Assembly (NCBI GenBank): GCA_937996725.1
Contig: CALKUR010000065.1
Span: 1-44,231 of the forward strand
Source of the DNA: an uncultured Dechloromonas sp.
GTDB taxonomy: Bacteria > Pseudomonadota > Gammaproteobacteria > Burkholderiales > Rhodocyclaceae
Direction of reading: 5' to 3'
DNA length: 44,231 nucleotides
The notes below the pieces were generated by a model. That model was not told the origin of the DNA and made no database searches. It saw only the letters and a program-made list of their open reading frames with translations. The translations under genes were made by a program, and so were the position numbers. Each line of letters begins with the position of its first letter. Within the stretch, counting starts at the first letter, position 1. This document shows, one piece after another, positions 34,398-42,848 of this stretch.

Positions 34398-34968
34398 GTC
34401 GGTCAAGATTGACGACGCAGCGCTCTCGCGTTGCGTCGTACTCGGCCGCATCGGTGCGGCTTATGGCATCAAGGGCTGGTTTCATCTGCACCCCTTTGCC
34501 GATGACCCGGAACGTTGGCTTGAACTGCCAACCTGGTGGGTCTCTCAGAGTGAACCTGATTCAGAAGGCTTGGCGTCTTGGCACGCTGTTAAGCCTACAG
34601 AGATGCGTGCGCACGGCGACGGTATCGTTGCTCAGCTGGTCGAAACACCGGATCGCACAGCGGCGGAAGCCCTGCGTGGTTTTTGGATCGGTGCCCCACG
34701 TGACTTATTGCCTGAACCGGAGTCCGAAGTCTATTATTGGGCGGATCTGGTCGGTTTGCCTGTCATCAATACCCAGAACGAATTGCTCGGTATCGTTGAT
34801 CGCCTGATTGAAACCGGTGCCAATGCCGTACTCATCGTCAAAGACCCTGCGACGCCGCAGGCGCAAGAACGCCTCATTCCCTTTGTCGGTGAGATCGTCA
34901 AAGAGATCGTCAAACCGACAGCAGACCAAGATGGTCGCATCATCGCCGACTGGGGCCTGGACTGGTAA
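34387..34968 (+). CDS. rimM: Ribosome maturation factor RimM
   Basis: Assists assembly of the 30S head domain, binding S19. About 193 residues from TTG 34387. It has the PRC-barrel architecture: CVVLGRIGAAYGIKGWFHLH at the N-terminus and YYWADLVGLPVINTQNELLG in the middle. The frame has no ATG near the family's normal N-terminus. TTG 34387 overlaps the rpsP end by 11 bases; the frame opens as far back as GTG 34351, and an ATT at 34408 is also conceivable. A non-AUG start with translational coupling to rpsP is likely. Confidence 0.92.
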   Translation: MQPKSVKIDDAALSRCVVLGRIGAAYGIKGWFHLHPFADDPERWLELPTWWVSQSEPDSEGLASWHAVKPTEMRAHGDGIVAQLVETPDRTAAEALRGFWIGAPRDLLPEPESEVYYWADLVGLPVINTQNELLGIVDRLIETGANAVLIVKDPATPQAQERLIPFVGEIVKEIVKPTADQDGRIIADWGLDW

Positions 34969-34984
34969 AGCTTAGGGTCACTCT

Positions 34985-35725
34985 GTGAAATTTGCTGCGG
35001 TCACCATCTTTCCGGAAATGTTCGAAGCAATTACCCGCTTCGGTATCTCTCGTCGCGCTTTTGAGAATGGCATCGCTACGCTGGATGCGGTGAATCCGCG
35101 CGACTTCGCTACTAACCAATACAAGACCATCGACGACCGGCCCTTTGGCGGCGGCCCCGGCATGGTGATGACGCCAGAGCCGTTGGAAAAAGCGATCGAT
35201 GCGGCCCGTCAGTTGGTGGGCGGCAGCAGCAGTAAAGTCGTCTACCTGTCGCCACAAGGCCGACCACTGACTGATAGCCTGGTCCGGGAGCTGGCCACCC
35301 AGGCATCATTGGTGTTGCTCTGCGGGCGCTATGAGGGTGTCGATGAGCGCGTGATTCAGCGCCAGGTCGACCTGGAGGTCTCTATCGGTGATTTTGTGGT
35401 CTCGGGCGGTGAATTGCCGGCCATGATGCTCATCGATGCCATTTTGCGCACGCTGCCGGGAGTGCTGAACGATGCCCAGTCGGCCGAAGAAGACTCATTT
35501 GCTACAGGGCTACTCGATTGTTCCCATTACACCCGGCCCGAGCACTACGAAGGGATGAGCGTCCCGGAGGTGCTTTTATCCGGAAATCATGAGAGAATAC
35601 GCGCTTGGCGTTTGGCCGAGTCCCTCAAACGGACCCGAGATCGACGGCCGGATTTGCTGGAAGGTCGAGCTTTCAGCAAGGAAGAAATGCAACTACTCAA
35701 AAAACTCGAGCAATCGGGCGAGTAG
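34985..35725 (+). CDS. trmD: tRNA (guanine-37-N1)-methyltransferase
   Basis: Methylates G37 next to the anticodon in several tRNAs, preventing frameshifts. 246 residues from a GTG start. It shows the trefoil-knot SAM site: VLLCGRYEGVDERV and SIGDFVVSGGELPAM. The N-terminus is FAAVTIFPEMFEAI and the C-terminus a helical tRNA-binding domain. It lies 16 bases after rimM and 33 before rplS. Confidence 0.97.
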   Translation: MKFAAVTIFPEMFEAITRFGISRRAFENGIATLDAVNPRDFATNQYKTIDDRPFGGGPGMVMTPEPLEKAIDAARQLVGGSSSKVVYLSPQGRPLTDSLVRELATQASLVLLCGRYEGVDERVIQRQVDLEVSIGDFVVSGGELPAMMLIDAILRTLPGVLNDAQSAEEDSFATGLLDCSHYTRPEHYEGMSVPEVLLSGNHERIRAWRLAESLKRTRDRRPDLLEGRAFSKEEMQLLKKLEQSGE

Positions 35726-35758
35726 CTCTGCAGTCGTAACAACAAGGAGATCAACGAC

Positions 35759-36133
35759 ATGAATCTGATTCAACAACTCGAACAGGAAGAAATCGCCCGC
35801 GTTAGCGAAGGCAAAACCATTCCCGCATTCGCCCCAGGTGACACCGTGGTTGTGCAAGTGAAGGTCAAGGAAGGTTCGCGTGAGCGTCTGCAGGCATACG
35901 AAGGCGTTGTTATCGCCAAGCGTAACCGCGGTCTGAATTCCAATTTCATCGTGCGCAAGATTTCGTCGGGTGAAGGCGTGGAACGTACGTTCCAGACCTA
36001 CTCGCCGCTGGTTGCCTCGATCGAACTGAAGCGTCGCGGTGATGTCCGTCGCGCCAAGCTGTACTACCTGCGTGAGCGTTCGGGTAAGTCGGCTCGCATC
36101 AAAGAAAAACTGGAGCGCAAGGCGACTGCCTAA
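35759..36133 (+). CDS. rplS: 50S ribosomal protein L19
   Basis: 124 residues; located at the subunit interface. MNLIQQLEQEEI starts the family pattern, followed by FAPGDTVVVQVKVKEGSRER and RNRGLNSNFIVRKISSGEGV. A strong AAGGAG ribosome site is present. Last gene of the rpsP operon. Confidence 0.98.
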   Translation: MNLIQQLEQEEIARVSEGKTIPAFAPGDTVVVQVKVKEGSRERLQAYEGVVIAKRNRGLNSNFIVRKISSGEGVERTFQTYSPLVASIELKRRGDVRRAKLYYLRERSGKSARIKEKLERKATA

Positions 36134-36158
36134 GTCGTTTAGTGAACCCAGTAAAAAA

Positions 36159-36179
36159 GCCACCCACGGGTGGCTTTTT
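36159..36179. terminator. Bidirectional terminator between rplS and folE2
   Basis: Stem GCCACC/GGTGGC with short loop (36159-36174), A-run on the left and T-run on the right, so it can stop both rplS (plus) and folE2 (minus) transcripts. Confidence 0.88.
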
Positions 36180-36199
36180 CTTCGTCTGCGTTTGAGTGA

Positions 36200-37009
36200 T
36201 TAGGTGCTGGGGCGTACCCACTCGATTAAGGCATAGGCCGAGTGGTTATGAATCGACTCGAAGTTCTCCGATTCCACCGAGTAAGCATCAATCCGCTTAT
36301 CTGCGTTGAGACGCGCGGCGACGTCACGCACCATGTCTTCCACAAATTTCGGGTTATCGTAAGCGCGTTCGGTCACATACTTTTCATCCGGTCGCTTGAG
36401 CAGGCCAAAGACCTCGCAAGAGGCTTCCTTTTCGATGAGGGCAACGATCTCCTCGATCCAGATGTAATCCTTCGATTTGACGGTCACGGTGACGTGCGAG
36501 CGCTGGTTGTGCGCGCCGCGTTCCGAGATTTCCTTGGAACAGGGGCATAGGCTGGTGACGGGCACGATGACTTTGACCGCCACACAGATATCATCACCGT
36601 TAATGTCGCCAATCAGCGCCACGTCGTAATCCATCAGGCTTTCTACGCCGGACACGGGTGCCGCCTTGTTGATGAAGTACGGGAAACTCATTTCGATATG
36701 GCCGGTTTCGGCTTCCAGGCGTTGCACCATCTCCTGGAGCATGACTGGGAAGTTCTCGACCGAAATCTCGCGCGATTGATTGTTCAGGATGTCGACAAAG
36801 CGCGACATGTGCGTGCCTTTGAAATTATGCGGCAGGCCGACATACATATTGAAGTTGGCGATCGTGTGCTGCACGCCTTCGGCTTTATCGGCCACTACGA
36901 TAGGGTGACGGATCGATTTAATGCCAACCTTGTTGATGGCGATCTGACGGCTATCGGCCGACGATTGCACATCCGGCATGCCGGCAACGCTTTTTTTCTC
37001 TTGGGTCAT
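36200..37009 (-). CDS. folE2: GTP cyclohydrolase I, FolE2 type
   Basis: Converts GTP to dihydroneopterin triphosphate for folate. 269 residues. It has the FolE2 pattern IRHPIVVADKAEGVQHTIAN, NMYVGLPHNFKGTHMSRF and the conserved cysteine in SLCPCSKEISERGAHNQRSH. This family works with metals other than zinc, unlike FolE. It lies nine bases after the dxs stop on the same strand, so it is probably in the same transcript. Confidence 0.95.
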   Translation of the reverse strand: MTQEKKSVAGMPDVQSSADSRQIAINKVGIKSIRHPIVVADKAEGVQHTIANFNMYVGLPHNFKGTHMSRFVDILNNQSREISVENFPVMLQEMVQRLEAETGHIEMSFPYFINKAAPVSGVESLMDYDVALIGDINGDDICVAVKVIVPVTSLCPCSKEISERGAHNQRSHVTVTVKSKDYIWIEEIVALIEKEASCEVFGLLKRPDEKYVTERAYDNPKFVEDMVRDVAARLNADKRIDAYSVESENFESIHNHSAYALIEWVRPST

Positions 37010-37018
37010 GGTGATTTT

Positions 37019-38884
37019 CTAGTTTTGGGTTTGTTCAATGAACTTCTGGATACGACGCTGCAGAGACTCTATATCGAGACCGGCAGATTTGTATAGGTTG
37101 GTGGTGTCACCGTGCTCGATAAAGGTATCGGGTAAGCCGATGCGTAGACAAGGGCGGTGCAGATTTAGTGACTGCAACGCGCGTTCAACCTCGCTACCGG
37201 CACCGCCAGCCACCGCATTTTCTTCAAAGGTCACGATCAGACCATGCGATTTGGCCACATTTTCGAGTAATGCCAGATCCAAAGGCTTGGCAAAGCGCAT
37301 GTTGGCAACTGTGGCGTTAAACGCTTCGCTCAGCGTTTCGGCGCTAGAGAGCAGGTTACCGAAAGCTAGGAACGCAATCTTTTGCCCTTGGCGGGTAATC
37401 TCGCCTTTGCCAATGGGTAGTGATTCTAAGTCCATGCCGGGGACGCTGCCCGTGCCGCTGCCACGTGGGTAGCGCACCAGTGCAGGGCCGGGATATTCGT
37501 AGCAGCTGGTCAACAGCTGACGACATTCGCGTTCATTGGCCGGCGTAGCGATCACCATGTTCGGGATGCACAGTGCATAGGACAGATCGAATGCGCCATG
37601 GTGCGTCGGGCCATCGGCACCGACGAGGCCGGCACGATCTACCGCAAAGGTCACATCGAGATTCTGAAGCGCGACATCGTGCACCAGTTGGTCGTAACCG
37701 CGTTGCAGGAAGGTCGAATAAATCGCGACCACAGGTTTCAGGCCTTCGCAGGCCATGCCGGCCGCCAACGTGACGGCATGCTGTTCGGCAATGGCCACGT
37801 CGTAGTAACGATTCGGGTAACGTTCCGCATAGCCCACCATGCCGGAGCCTTCACGCATGGCCGGCGTAATGGCCACCAGCTTCGGGTCGACAGCGGCCAT
37901 ATCGCATAGCCAATCACCAAAGACTTGAGTGTAAGTGAGTGCAGAAGCGCCCTTGGCCTTCGCACTATCGAGTCCTTGGGTTGTTTCAAACTTGGTGACG
38001 CCGTGATAGAGAATCGGGTCTTCTTCCGCCAGTTTATAACCCTGGCCCTTGCGGGTAACGATATGCAGGAAACGGGGGCCGGGCAGTTGCTTCAGGTTCT
38101 GCAGTGTGGGAATCAGCGCATCCAGGTCGTGACCATCGATCGGACCGTAATAGTGGAAACCGAACTCCTCGAACAGCGTGCCAGGATTGATCATGCCTTT
38201 GACGTGTTCTTCAGCACGCTTGGCAAAATCGAGCAGGCTCTGCGATACGCCGAGGACTTTTTCCGCCCCCTTTTTGGCAGCGTTGTACAACTTGCCGGAG
38301 GTGAGCCGGGTCAGATAGTTGTATAGCGCGCCTACAGGTGGGGAGATCGACATCTCGTTGTCGTTGAGGATAACCAGGAGATTGGCATTGGCAACACCGG
38401 CGTTGTTGAGCGCCTCAAAAGCTTGGCCGGCGCTCATGGCACCATCACCGATGATGGCGACGACCTGGCGTTGTTCGCCTTTCTGTTTGGCAGCCAGCGC
38501 CATGCCCAGCGCCGCTGAGATTGACGTGGACGAGTGGCCGACGCCGAAGGTGTCGTATGGGCTTTCGGAGCGTTTCGGAAAGCCGGCCAGTCCGTTGAAC
38601 TGGCGCAAAGTGCCCATGCGCTCGCGGCGCCCCGTTAGAATCTTGTGCGGATACGTCTGGTGACCGACGTCCCAGACCAGACGGTCTTCCGGCGTGTCAA
38701 AGACGGAGTGCAGGGCGACGGTCAGTTCAACGGTGCCGAGATTGGAGGACAAGTGACCACCAGTCTGCGATACCGACTCCAGAAGGAATTGACGCAGCTC
38801 CTGGCTGACTTGCCCCAGCTGCTCACGCGATAGCTTACGCAGATCGGCGGGGGAATTGATTTCGGAAAGTAGCGATACGGACAT
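37019..38884 (-). CDS. dxs: 1-deoxy-D-xylulose-5-phosphate synthase
   Basis: Thiamine diphosphate enzyme joining pyruvate and glyceraldehyde 3-phosphate, the entry step of the MEP isoprenoid pathway. 621 residues from ATG 38884. Motifs in order: HQTYPHKILTGRR, GDGAMSAGQAFEALNNAG (thiamine site), DRAGLVGADGPTHHG and the transketolase C-terminal domain. A longer frame to a TTG at 38914 overlaps ispA and is unlikely. It follows ispA by ten bases, so isoprenoid supply and elongation are made together. Confidence 0.97.
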   Translation of the reverse strand: MSVSLLSEINSPADLRKLSREQLGQVSQELRQFLLESVSQTGGHLSSNLGTVELTVALHSVFDTPEDRLVWDVGHQTYPHKILTGRRERMGTLRQFNGLAGFPKRSESPYDTFGVGHSSTSISAALGMALAAKQKGEQRQVVAIIGDGAMSAGQAFEALNNAGVANANLLVILNDNEMSISPPVGALYNYLTRLTSGKLYNAAKKGAEKVLGVSQSLLDFAKRAEEHVKGMINPGTLFEEFGFHYYGPIDGHDLDALIPTLQNLKQLPGPRFLHIVTRKGQGYKLAEEDPILYHGVTKFETTQGLDSAKAKGASALTYTQVFGDWLCDMAAVDPKLVAITPAMREGSGMVGYAERYPNRYYDVAIAEQHAVTLAAGMACEGLKPVVAIYSTFLQRGYDQLVHDVALQNLDVTFAVDRAGLVGADGPTHHGAFDLSYALCIPNMVIATPANERECRQLLTSCYEYPGPALVRYPRGSGTGSVPGMDLESLPIGKGEITRQGQKIAFLAFGNLLSSAETLSEAFNATVANMRFAKPLDLALLENVAKSHGLIVTFEENAVAGGAGSEVERALQSLNLHRPCLRIGLPDTFIEHGDTTNLYKSAGLDIESLQRRIQKFIEQTQN

Positions 38885-38894
38885 CGGTGTGCAA

Positions 38895-39776
38895 TCAGTG
38901 GGTGCGCTGGACAATTTCCAGAGCGATTTCTTTGAGACGATTAGCGCGTGCGTCTAGGGGGCCGATCAGTTGCTGCGCTTGATCGAGCAGATCGTTAGCA
39001 AAGGAACGAGCGCCAGAGAGCCCCATGAGGCTTACGTAAGTTGGCTTGTCGCTAGCCGCATCTTTGCCGGCGGTTTTGCCGAGGACATCGGTACTGGCTG
39101 TGCAATCGAGAATGTCGTCGACGACCTGAAACAACAGTCCCAGCGCTTTGCCAAAGCGGTCGAGAAGTTCGAGCTCCTTGGAAGAAAGCGATTCGCCGGA
39201 CAGGCCACCCATGCGAATGGCTGCGCGAATGAGGGCACCCGTTTTGAGGATATGCATTTGCTCAAGCTGTGCGGCATCGAGTTGTTTGCCCACAGCGGCG
39301 AGGTCGATGGCCTGCCCTCCCGCCATGCCGGCAGCACCAGCGGCATGCGCCAGTGTGCTGATTAAAGCGTTGACGGTGGGTGGTTGCAGCGGTGCATTCG
39401 CCAACGTGACGAAGGCTTGGGTTTGCAAAGCATCGCCCACCAGCAGTGCGGTGGCTTCGTCGTATTGCACATGGCAGGTTGGCTGGCCGCGGCGCAGCGT
39501 ATCGTCATCCATACAGGGCATGTCGTCATGCACCAGCGAATAGACGTGGATCATTTCGACGGCAGCGGCGCAGAAATCGAGAGCCTCTGGTCTTGCGCCG
39601 GCGGCTTCCCCGGCCGCATACACCAGGATTGGGCGGAGTCGTTTGCCGCCATTCAGACAGGCGTAGCGCATGGCTTCGTGCAAGCGTTGCGGGGCGTGAC
39701 TAGCGAGCGGCAGGTGTCGGTCAAGCGCGGTAGTCGTGCGCTCCCGGATGGCCTGCATCCAGCCGTTAAAACTCAT
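38895..39776 (-). CDS. ispA: Farnesyl diphosphate synthase (polyprenyl synthetase)
   Basis: Condenses isopentenyl diphosphate with dimethylallyl and geranyl diphosphate. 293 residues. The first aspartate-rich motif is DDMPCMDDD (residues 84-92), the long form typical of bacterial IspA, and the second is DDILD (220-224). GGKRLRP near residue 43-49 binds the diphosphate. Middle gene of xseB-ispA-dxs, overlapping xseB by four bases. Confidence 0.95.
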   Translation of the reverse strand: MSFNGWMQAIRERTTTALDRHLPLASHAPQRLHEAMRYACLNGGKRLRPILVYAAGEAAGARPEALDFCAAAVEMIHVYSLVHDDMPCMDDDTLRRGQPTCHVQYDEATALLVGDALQTQAFVTLANAPLQPPTVNALISTLAHAAGAAGMAGGQAIDLAAVGKQLDAAQLEQMHILKTGALIRAAIRMGGLSGESLSSKELELLDRFGKALGLLFQVVDDILDCTASTDVLGKTAGKDAASDKPTYVSLMGLSGARSFANDLLDQAQQLIGPLDARANRLKEIALEIVQRTH

Positions 39777-40042
39777 GCCTTCCCCGTGGGCGTAAAGTCG
39801 CTGAGTCGTTCGCCATCGAATTGTTGAATACGTTGCTCGGCATCGCGCAACAGTGTTGTGCAGCGGGCAATCAATTGTTGACCGCGTTGGTAACTCTGCA
39901 AGGTTTCTTCCAGCGGCAGGCGGTTGTTTTCCACGGCCTGAATCAGTTGCTCTAGCTCGGCCATGGCTTCTTCAAAGCCCAACGCATCTATCGCGGCGGG
40001 TGCATTATTGGCGGTACTGGTGGCGGATTTACGAGGAGGCAT
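39773..40042 (-). CDS. xseB: Exodeoxyribonuclease VII small subunit
   Basis: 89 residues from ATG 40042 (a GTG at 40051 is possible). It has the helical hairpin pattern FEEAMAELEQLIQAVENNRL followed by PLEETLQSYQRGQQLI. The partner xseA is not in this window, as is usual for this cluster. Confidence 0.94.
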   Translation of the reverse strand: MPPRKSATSTANNAPAAIDALGFEEAMAELEQLIQAVENNRLPLEETLQSYQRGQQLIARCTTLLRDAEQRIQQFDGERLSDFTPTGKA

Positions 40043-40118
40043 GAGACTCACGCAATGCGGTATCGATAGGTGTCGTTTTGGGCGGCACTAAAACCTTGAA
40101 ATCTAACTGATTTGGGGC

Positions 40119-40147
40119 TTCCGGTCAATTTGGCAGCGGGGTACAAT
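40119..40147 (+). promoter_or_regulatory. Possible promoter of the Rieske oxygenase gene
   Basis: TACAAT at 40142-40147 with a weak -35 (TTCCGG, 40119-40124) 17 bases upstream, inside the 149-base divergent region with xseB. Confidence 0.4.
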
Positions 40148-40191
40148 GGCGAGCTTTTCTATTCATATGATCGTGTGCGGAGGATCAGGGG

Positions 40192-41316
40192 ATGTCAGCC
40201 TTTGACTCGCCCAAATCACTGTTAGCAGCGCGCACCCAGTTGCCGGTTTCCTGGTATTCCAGTGAAGAACTGCTTGCCTTGGAGAAAAAGGTTTTCTTCG
40301 AGCAGGGTCCAGGCTACGTGGGGCATGAACTCATGGTTTCTCATGAGGGGGCTTACCGTACCTTGGAAATCAAAGATCACGGTGCCATGCTGGTGAATCA
40401 GGGCGGCCAGATTGACCTCATGTCCAACGTTTGCCGCCATCGTCAGGCGCTCATGCTAGATGGCACCGGCACCTTGGGCAGCCATATCGTGTGCCCGCTG
40501 CACCACTGGACTTATGATCGGCTCGGTAGCCTGGTTGGTGCCCCGCATTTTCCGGAAAACCCCTGTCTTAACCTGCAGCGTTCATCGCTTCAAAACTGGC
40601 ACGGTCTGCTTTTCGAGGGGCAGCGCGATATCCGCAAAGACTTGGCCGGCATGGATCTGGCGCAGACCTTCGATTTCACAGGATACAAGCTCGACAAGGT
40701 TGTAGTGCATGAGTGCAACTACAACTGGAAAACCTTTATCGAGGTGTATCTGGAGGACTACCACGTCGCGCCCTTCCATCCTGGGCTGGGTGGTTTCGTG
40801 AACTGTGACGAGTTAACCTGGCAATTTAGTGACTGGTATTCGATCCAGCGCGTTGGCATCACATCGCTGGCTAAACCTGGTTCGGCCACTTACGCGAAAT
40901 GGCACGAGCAGGTGCTGAGTCAGTACAAGCATCTGGGCATCAACCCGGCGCATGGCGCTGTTTGGCTGACGTATTACCCGAACATCATGGTCGAGTGGTA
41001 TCCCCATGTGCTGGTGGTATCAACCCTGCATCCGCAAGGCGTCGACAAAACGCTGAATATTGTTGAGTTTTACTATCCCGAAGAAATCGTCGAGTTCGAG
41101 CGCGAGTTTATCGAAGCCGAACAAGCCGCCTATATGGAAACGGCAATCGAAGATGATGAGATTGGAGAACGCATGGATCGTGGACGTCTGGCGCTCATGC
41201 GCGCGGGTCGTAACGAGGTTGGCCCATATCAGTCACCTATGGAAGACGGGATGTTGCACTTCCACGAGTTCTATCGCCGTCGGTTGGCCGATCAGCTCAA
41301 GCCCTTTGGCGGCTGA
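40192..41316 (+). CDS. Rieske-type aromatic ring-hydroxylating oxygenase, alpha subunit-like
   Basis: 374 residues. The Rieske [2Fe-2S] motif is C81-x-H83 and C101-x2-H104 (NVCRHRQAL, CPLHHWTYD). The mononuclear iron site has the pattern EDYHVAPFH, with H191 and H196 as ligands; the acidic ligand is further on and not certain. No ferredoxin, reductase or beta subunit is adjacent, so the electron donor and substrate are unknown. Genes like this beside xseB-ispA-dxs are familiar to me from betaproteobacteria, suggesting a conserved housekeeping role rather than xenobiotic breakdown, but that is inference. Confidence 0.88.
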   Translation: MSAFDSPKSLLAARTQLPVSWYSSEELLALEKKVFFEQGPGYVGHELMVSHEGAYRTLEIKDHGAMLVNQGGQIDLMSNVCRHRQALMLDGTGTLGSHIVCPLHHWTYDRLGSLVGAPHFPENPCLNLQRSSLQNWHGLLFEGQRDIRKDLAGMDLAQTFDFTGYKLDKVVVHECNYNWKTFIEVYLEDYHVAPFHPGLGGFVNCDELTWQFSDWYSIQRVGITSLAKPGSATYAKWHEQVLSQYKHLGINPAHGAVWLTYYPNIMVEWYPHVLVVSTLHPQGVDKTLNIVEFYYPEEIVEFEREFIEAEQAAYMETAIEDDEIGERMDRGRLALMRAGRNEVGPYQSPMEDGMLHFHEFYRRRLADQLKPFGG

Positions 41317-41325
41317 GCGCCCCGA

Positions 41326-42222
41326 GTGACCGAAAAAGCGTACCCTCGAGCTGGCTTGCAGTCCTTGTGGATGGTGGTTGCCGGTCTTTTGTTCGGCTGT
41401 ATGGGTGTGTGCGTCAAGTTCTCGGCCGAGCGCAACGATTCCGGTGAAATTGTGCTTTGGCGTTGCGCAGTGGCTTTGCTGGTCATCTCCGGCGTAATGC
41501 TACTGCGGCGTCAAAGCCCAGGAACGCGACATCTGAAGAGCCATGCATTCCGCTCGCTTTCGGGATTCTCGGCGCTCTTCCTTTATTTCTATGCGATCAC
41601 GCAGTTGCCTTTGGCGACGGCAGTGACGCTGAATTACACCTCGCCGATCTTTTTTGTGATCTGGCAGATCGTGCTGCGCGGATTTCGCCCAACGCGATTG
41701 GCCTGGATTGCAGTACTCCTCGGATTCTGTGGCGTGACTTTGCTGCTGCGCCCATCGATCGACGGCGATAATCTCTTCGGTGCCGTGCTAGGACTCATTT
41801 CCGGTGGGCTGGCTGGTCTTGCGTACTTTCACATCAAGCAATTGGGCGCGCTCGGCGAACCGGAGTGGCGCACGGTGTTTTATTTTTCCTTGTTTTCAGC
41901 GGTGGGCGCAGCGGCCTGGGTCAGTTGGCACGGATTTCATTGGCCTGAACCCACCGACATGTTGTGGTTAGTTGGGGCGGGTTTGTTTGCCACGGGTGCC
42001 CAGTTAGCGCTCACTCGCGCGTATCGACGCGGCAAAACGGTTTTTTCCAATGCGTTGGCCTACACAACCGTGATCTTCGCCAGCGTGTTCGGCTGGATGT
42101 TTTTTGGCGAACGCATTGATGCGCTGGGTTGGGCGTCGATTGGGCTGATTGTTTTGAGTGGCGTGATCGCTTCACGAGTGCGATTGCAACCGGATGTACA
42201 ACGCAATGCCCATAGGGTCTGA
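41326..42222 (+). CDS. EamA-family (DMT) transporter
   Basis: 298 residues with ten hydrophobic segments in two five-helix EamA repeats (first near WMVVAGLLFGCMGVCVKFSA, second ending in TTVIFASVFGWMFFGERID). Typical of drug/metabolite exporters of the RhaT/YdcZ type. It starts at GTG 41326, nine bases after the Rieske gene, so the two are probably co-transcribed. Substrate unknown. Confidence 0.9.
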   Translation: MTEKAYPRAGLQSLWMVVAGLLFGCMGVCVKFSAERNDSGEIVLWRCAVALLVISGVMLLRRQSPGTRHLKSHAFRSLSGFSALFLYFYAITQLPLATAVTLNYTSPIFFVIWQIVLRGFRPTRLAWIAVLLGFCGVTLLLRPSIDGDNLFGAVLGLISGGLAGLAYFHIKQLGALGEPEWRTVFYFSLFSAVGAAAWVSWHGFHWPEPTDMLWLVGAGLFATGAQLALTRAYRRGKTVFSNALAYTTVIFASVFGWMFFGERIDALGWASIGLIVLSGVIASRVRLQPDVQRNAHRV

Positions 42223-42230
42223 TTCTCGCC

Positions 42231-42236
42231 TATAAT
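42231..42236 (+). promoter_or_regulatory. -10 box ahead of tRNA-Thr
   Basis: Consensus TATAAT at 42231-42236, 20 bases before the tRNA; no convincing -35. Confidence 0.5.
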
Positions 42237-42255
42237 GCCGTCACAGTTGACCTGG

Positions 42256-42329
42256 GCCCCCATAGCATGAAGGTCGTGCAGTTGATTTGTAATCATCAGG
42301 CGTTGGTTCGATTCCGACTGGGGGCACCA
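42256..42329 (+). tRNA. tRNA-Thr (TGT) with atypical D-arm
   Basis: 74 bases with encoded CCA. Acceptor GCCCCCA (42256-42262) pairs perfectly with TGGGGGC (42319-42325). The anticodon loop TTTGTAA gives TGT at 42288-42290. The T-arm GTTGG-TTCGATT-CCGAC is intact. The D-arm is unusual: GCATG AAGGT CGTGC, a five-pair stem with a five-base loop and no A14. The anticodon stem has a T-T mismatch at its second pair. Perfect acceptor pairing argues for a working gene; the odd D-arm leaves some doubt. Confidence 0.82.
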
Positions 42330-42356
42330 AAATAAACGACGCCGATGGACCAATAA

Positions 42357-42836
42357 ATGTCGGAACATAAAGAATCGTCGCATTGGCACCTCGGGTCGGA
42401 AATACGCAATGTATTGCACCTGACAGTGTATTTCGGCGTGTGGTTTACCGCGCTCAATCTTCTCCTGCACGAAACTGAAGGTCGCCATGGCCTGCCCCTG
42501 GAGGCTTGGGGTTTTGCCTGGATCAAGGCGGCGATTTGTGCCAAGTTTTTGCTTATCGGCCAGCTACTGGTGCCCATGCCCGACGTGAACAAAACCCGCT
42601 TGTGGTCACCGATCTTGCCGCGATCGCTCATCTATTTGCTGATCGTGGTAGTACTAAGCTTTGTTGAAGAGGGTGTACGTGGCGCGATGCATGGAGAATC
42701 GTTTGTTCATGCTATGGCCGGCTTTGGCGGTGGCAATCCGCTCCATGTTTTCGCATTGGCATGGGTGTACTGGCTCATGCTTGTGCCGTATCTGGTGATT
42801 GCGGGTCTGCTGGCTGCACCAATGGCTAGCGAATAA
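42357..42836 (+). CDS. Four-helix membrane protein of unknown function
   Basis: 159 residues. Hydrophobic segments lie near 20-38, 54-72, 88-104 and 132-153, with a His/Glu-rich N-terminus (MSEHKESSHWH). I do not recognise a named family. It begins 27 bases after tRNA-Thr and ends 12 bases before the ParA gene, so it is likely co-transcribed with both. No enzyme motif is visible. A membrane partner for the ParA-like ATPase is one idea suggested only by position. Confidence 0.65.
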   Translation: MSEHKESSHWHLGSEIRNVLHLTVYFGVWFTALNLLLHETEGRHGLPLEAWGFAWIKAAICAKFLLIGQLLVPMPDVNKTRLWSPILPRSLIYLLIVVVLSFVEEGVRGAMHGESFVHAMAGFGGGNPLHVFALAWVYWLMLVPYLVIAGLLAAPMASE

Positions 42837-42848
42837 ATCGAGGACATT

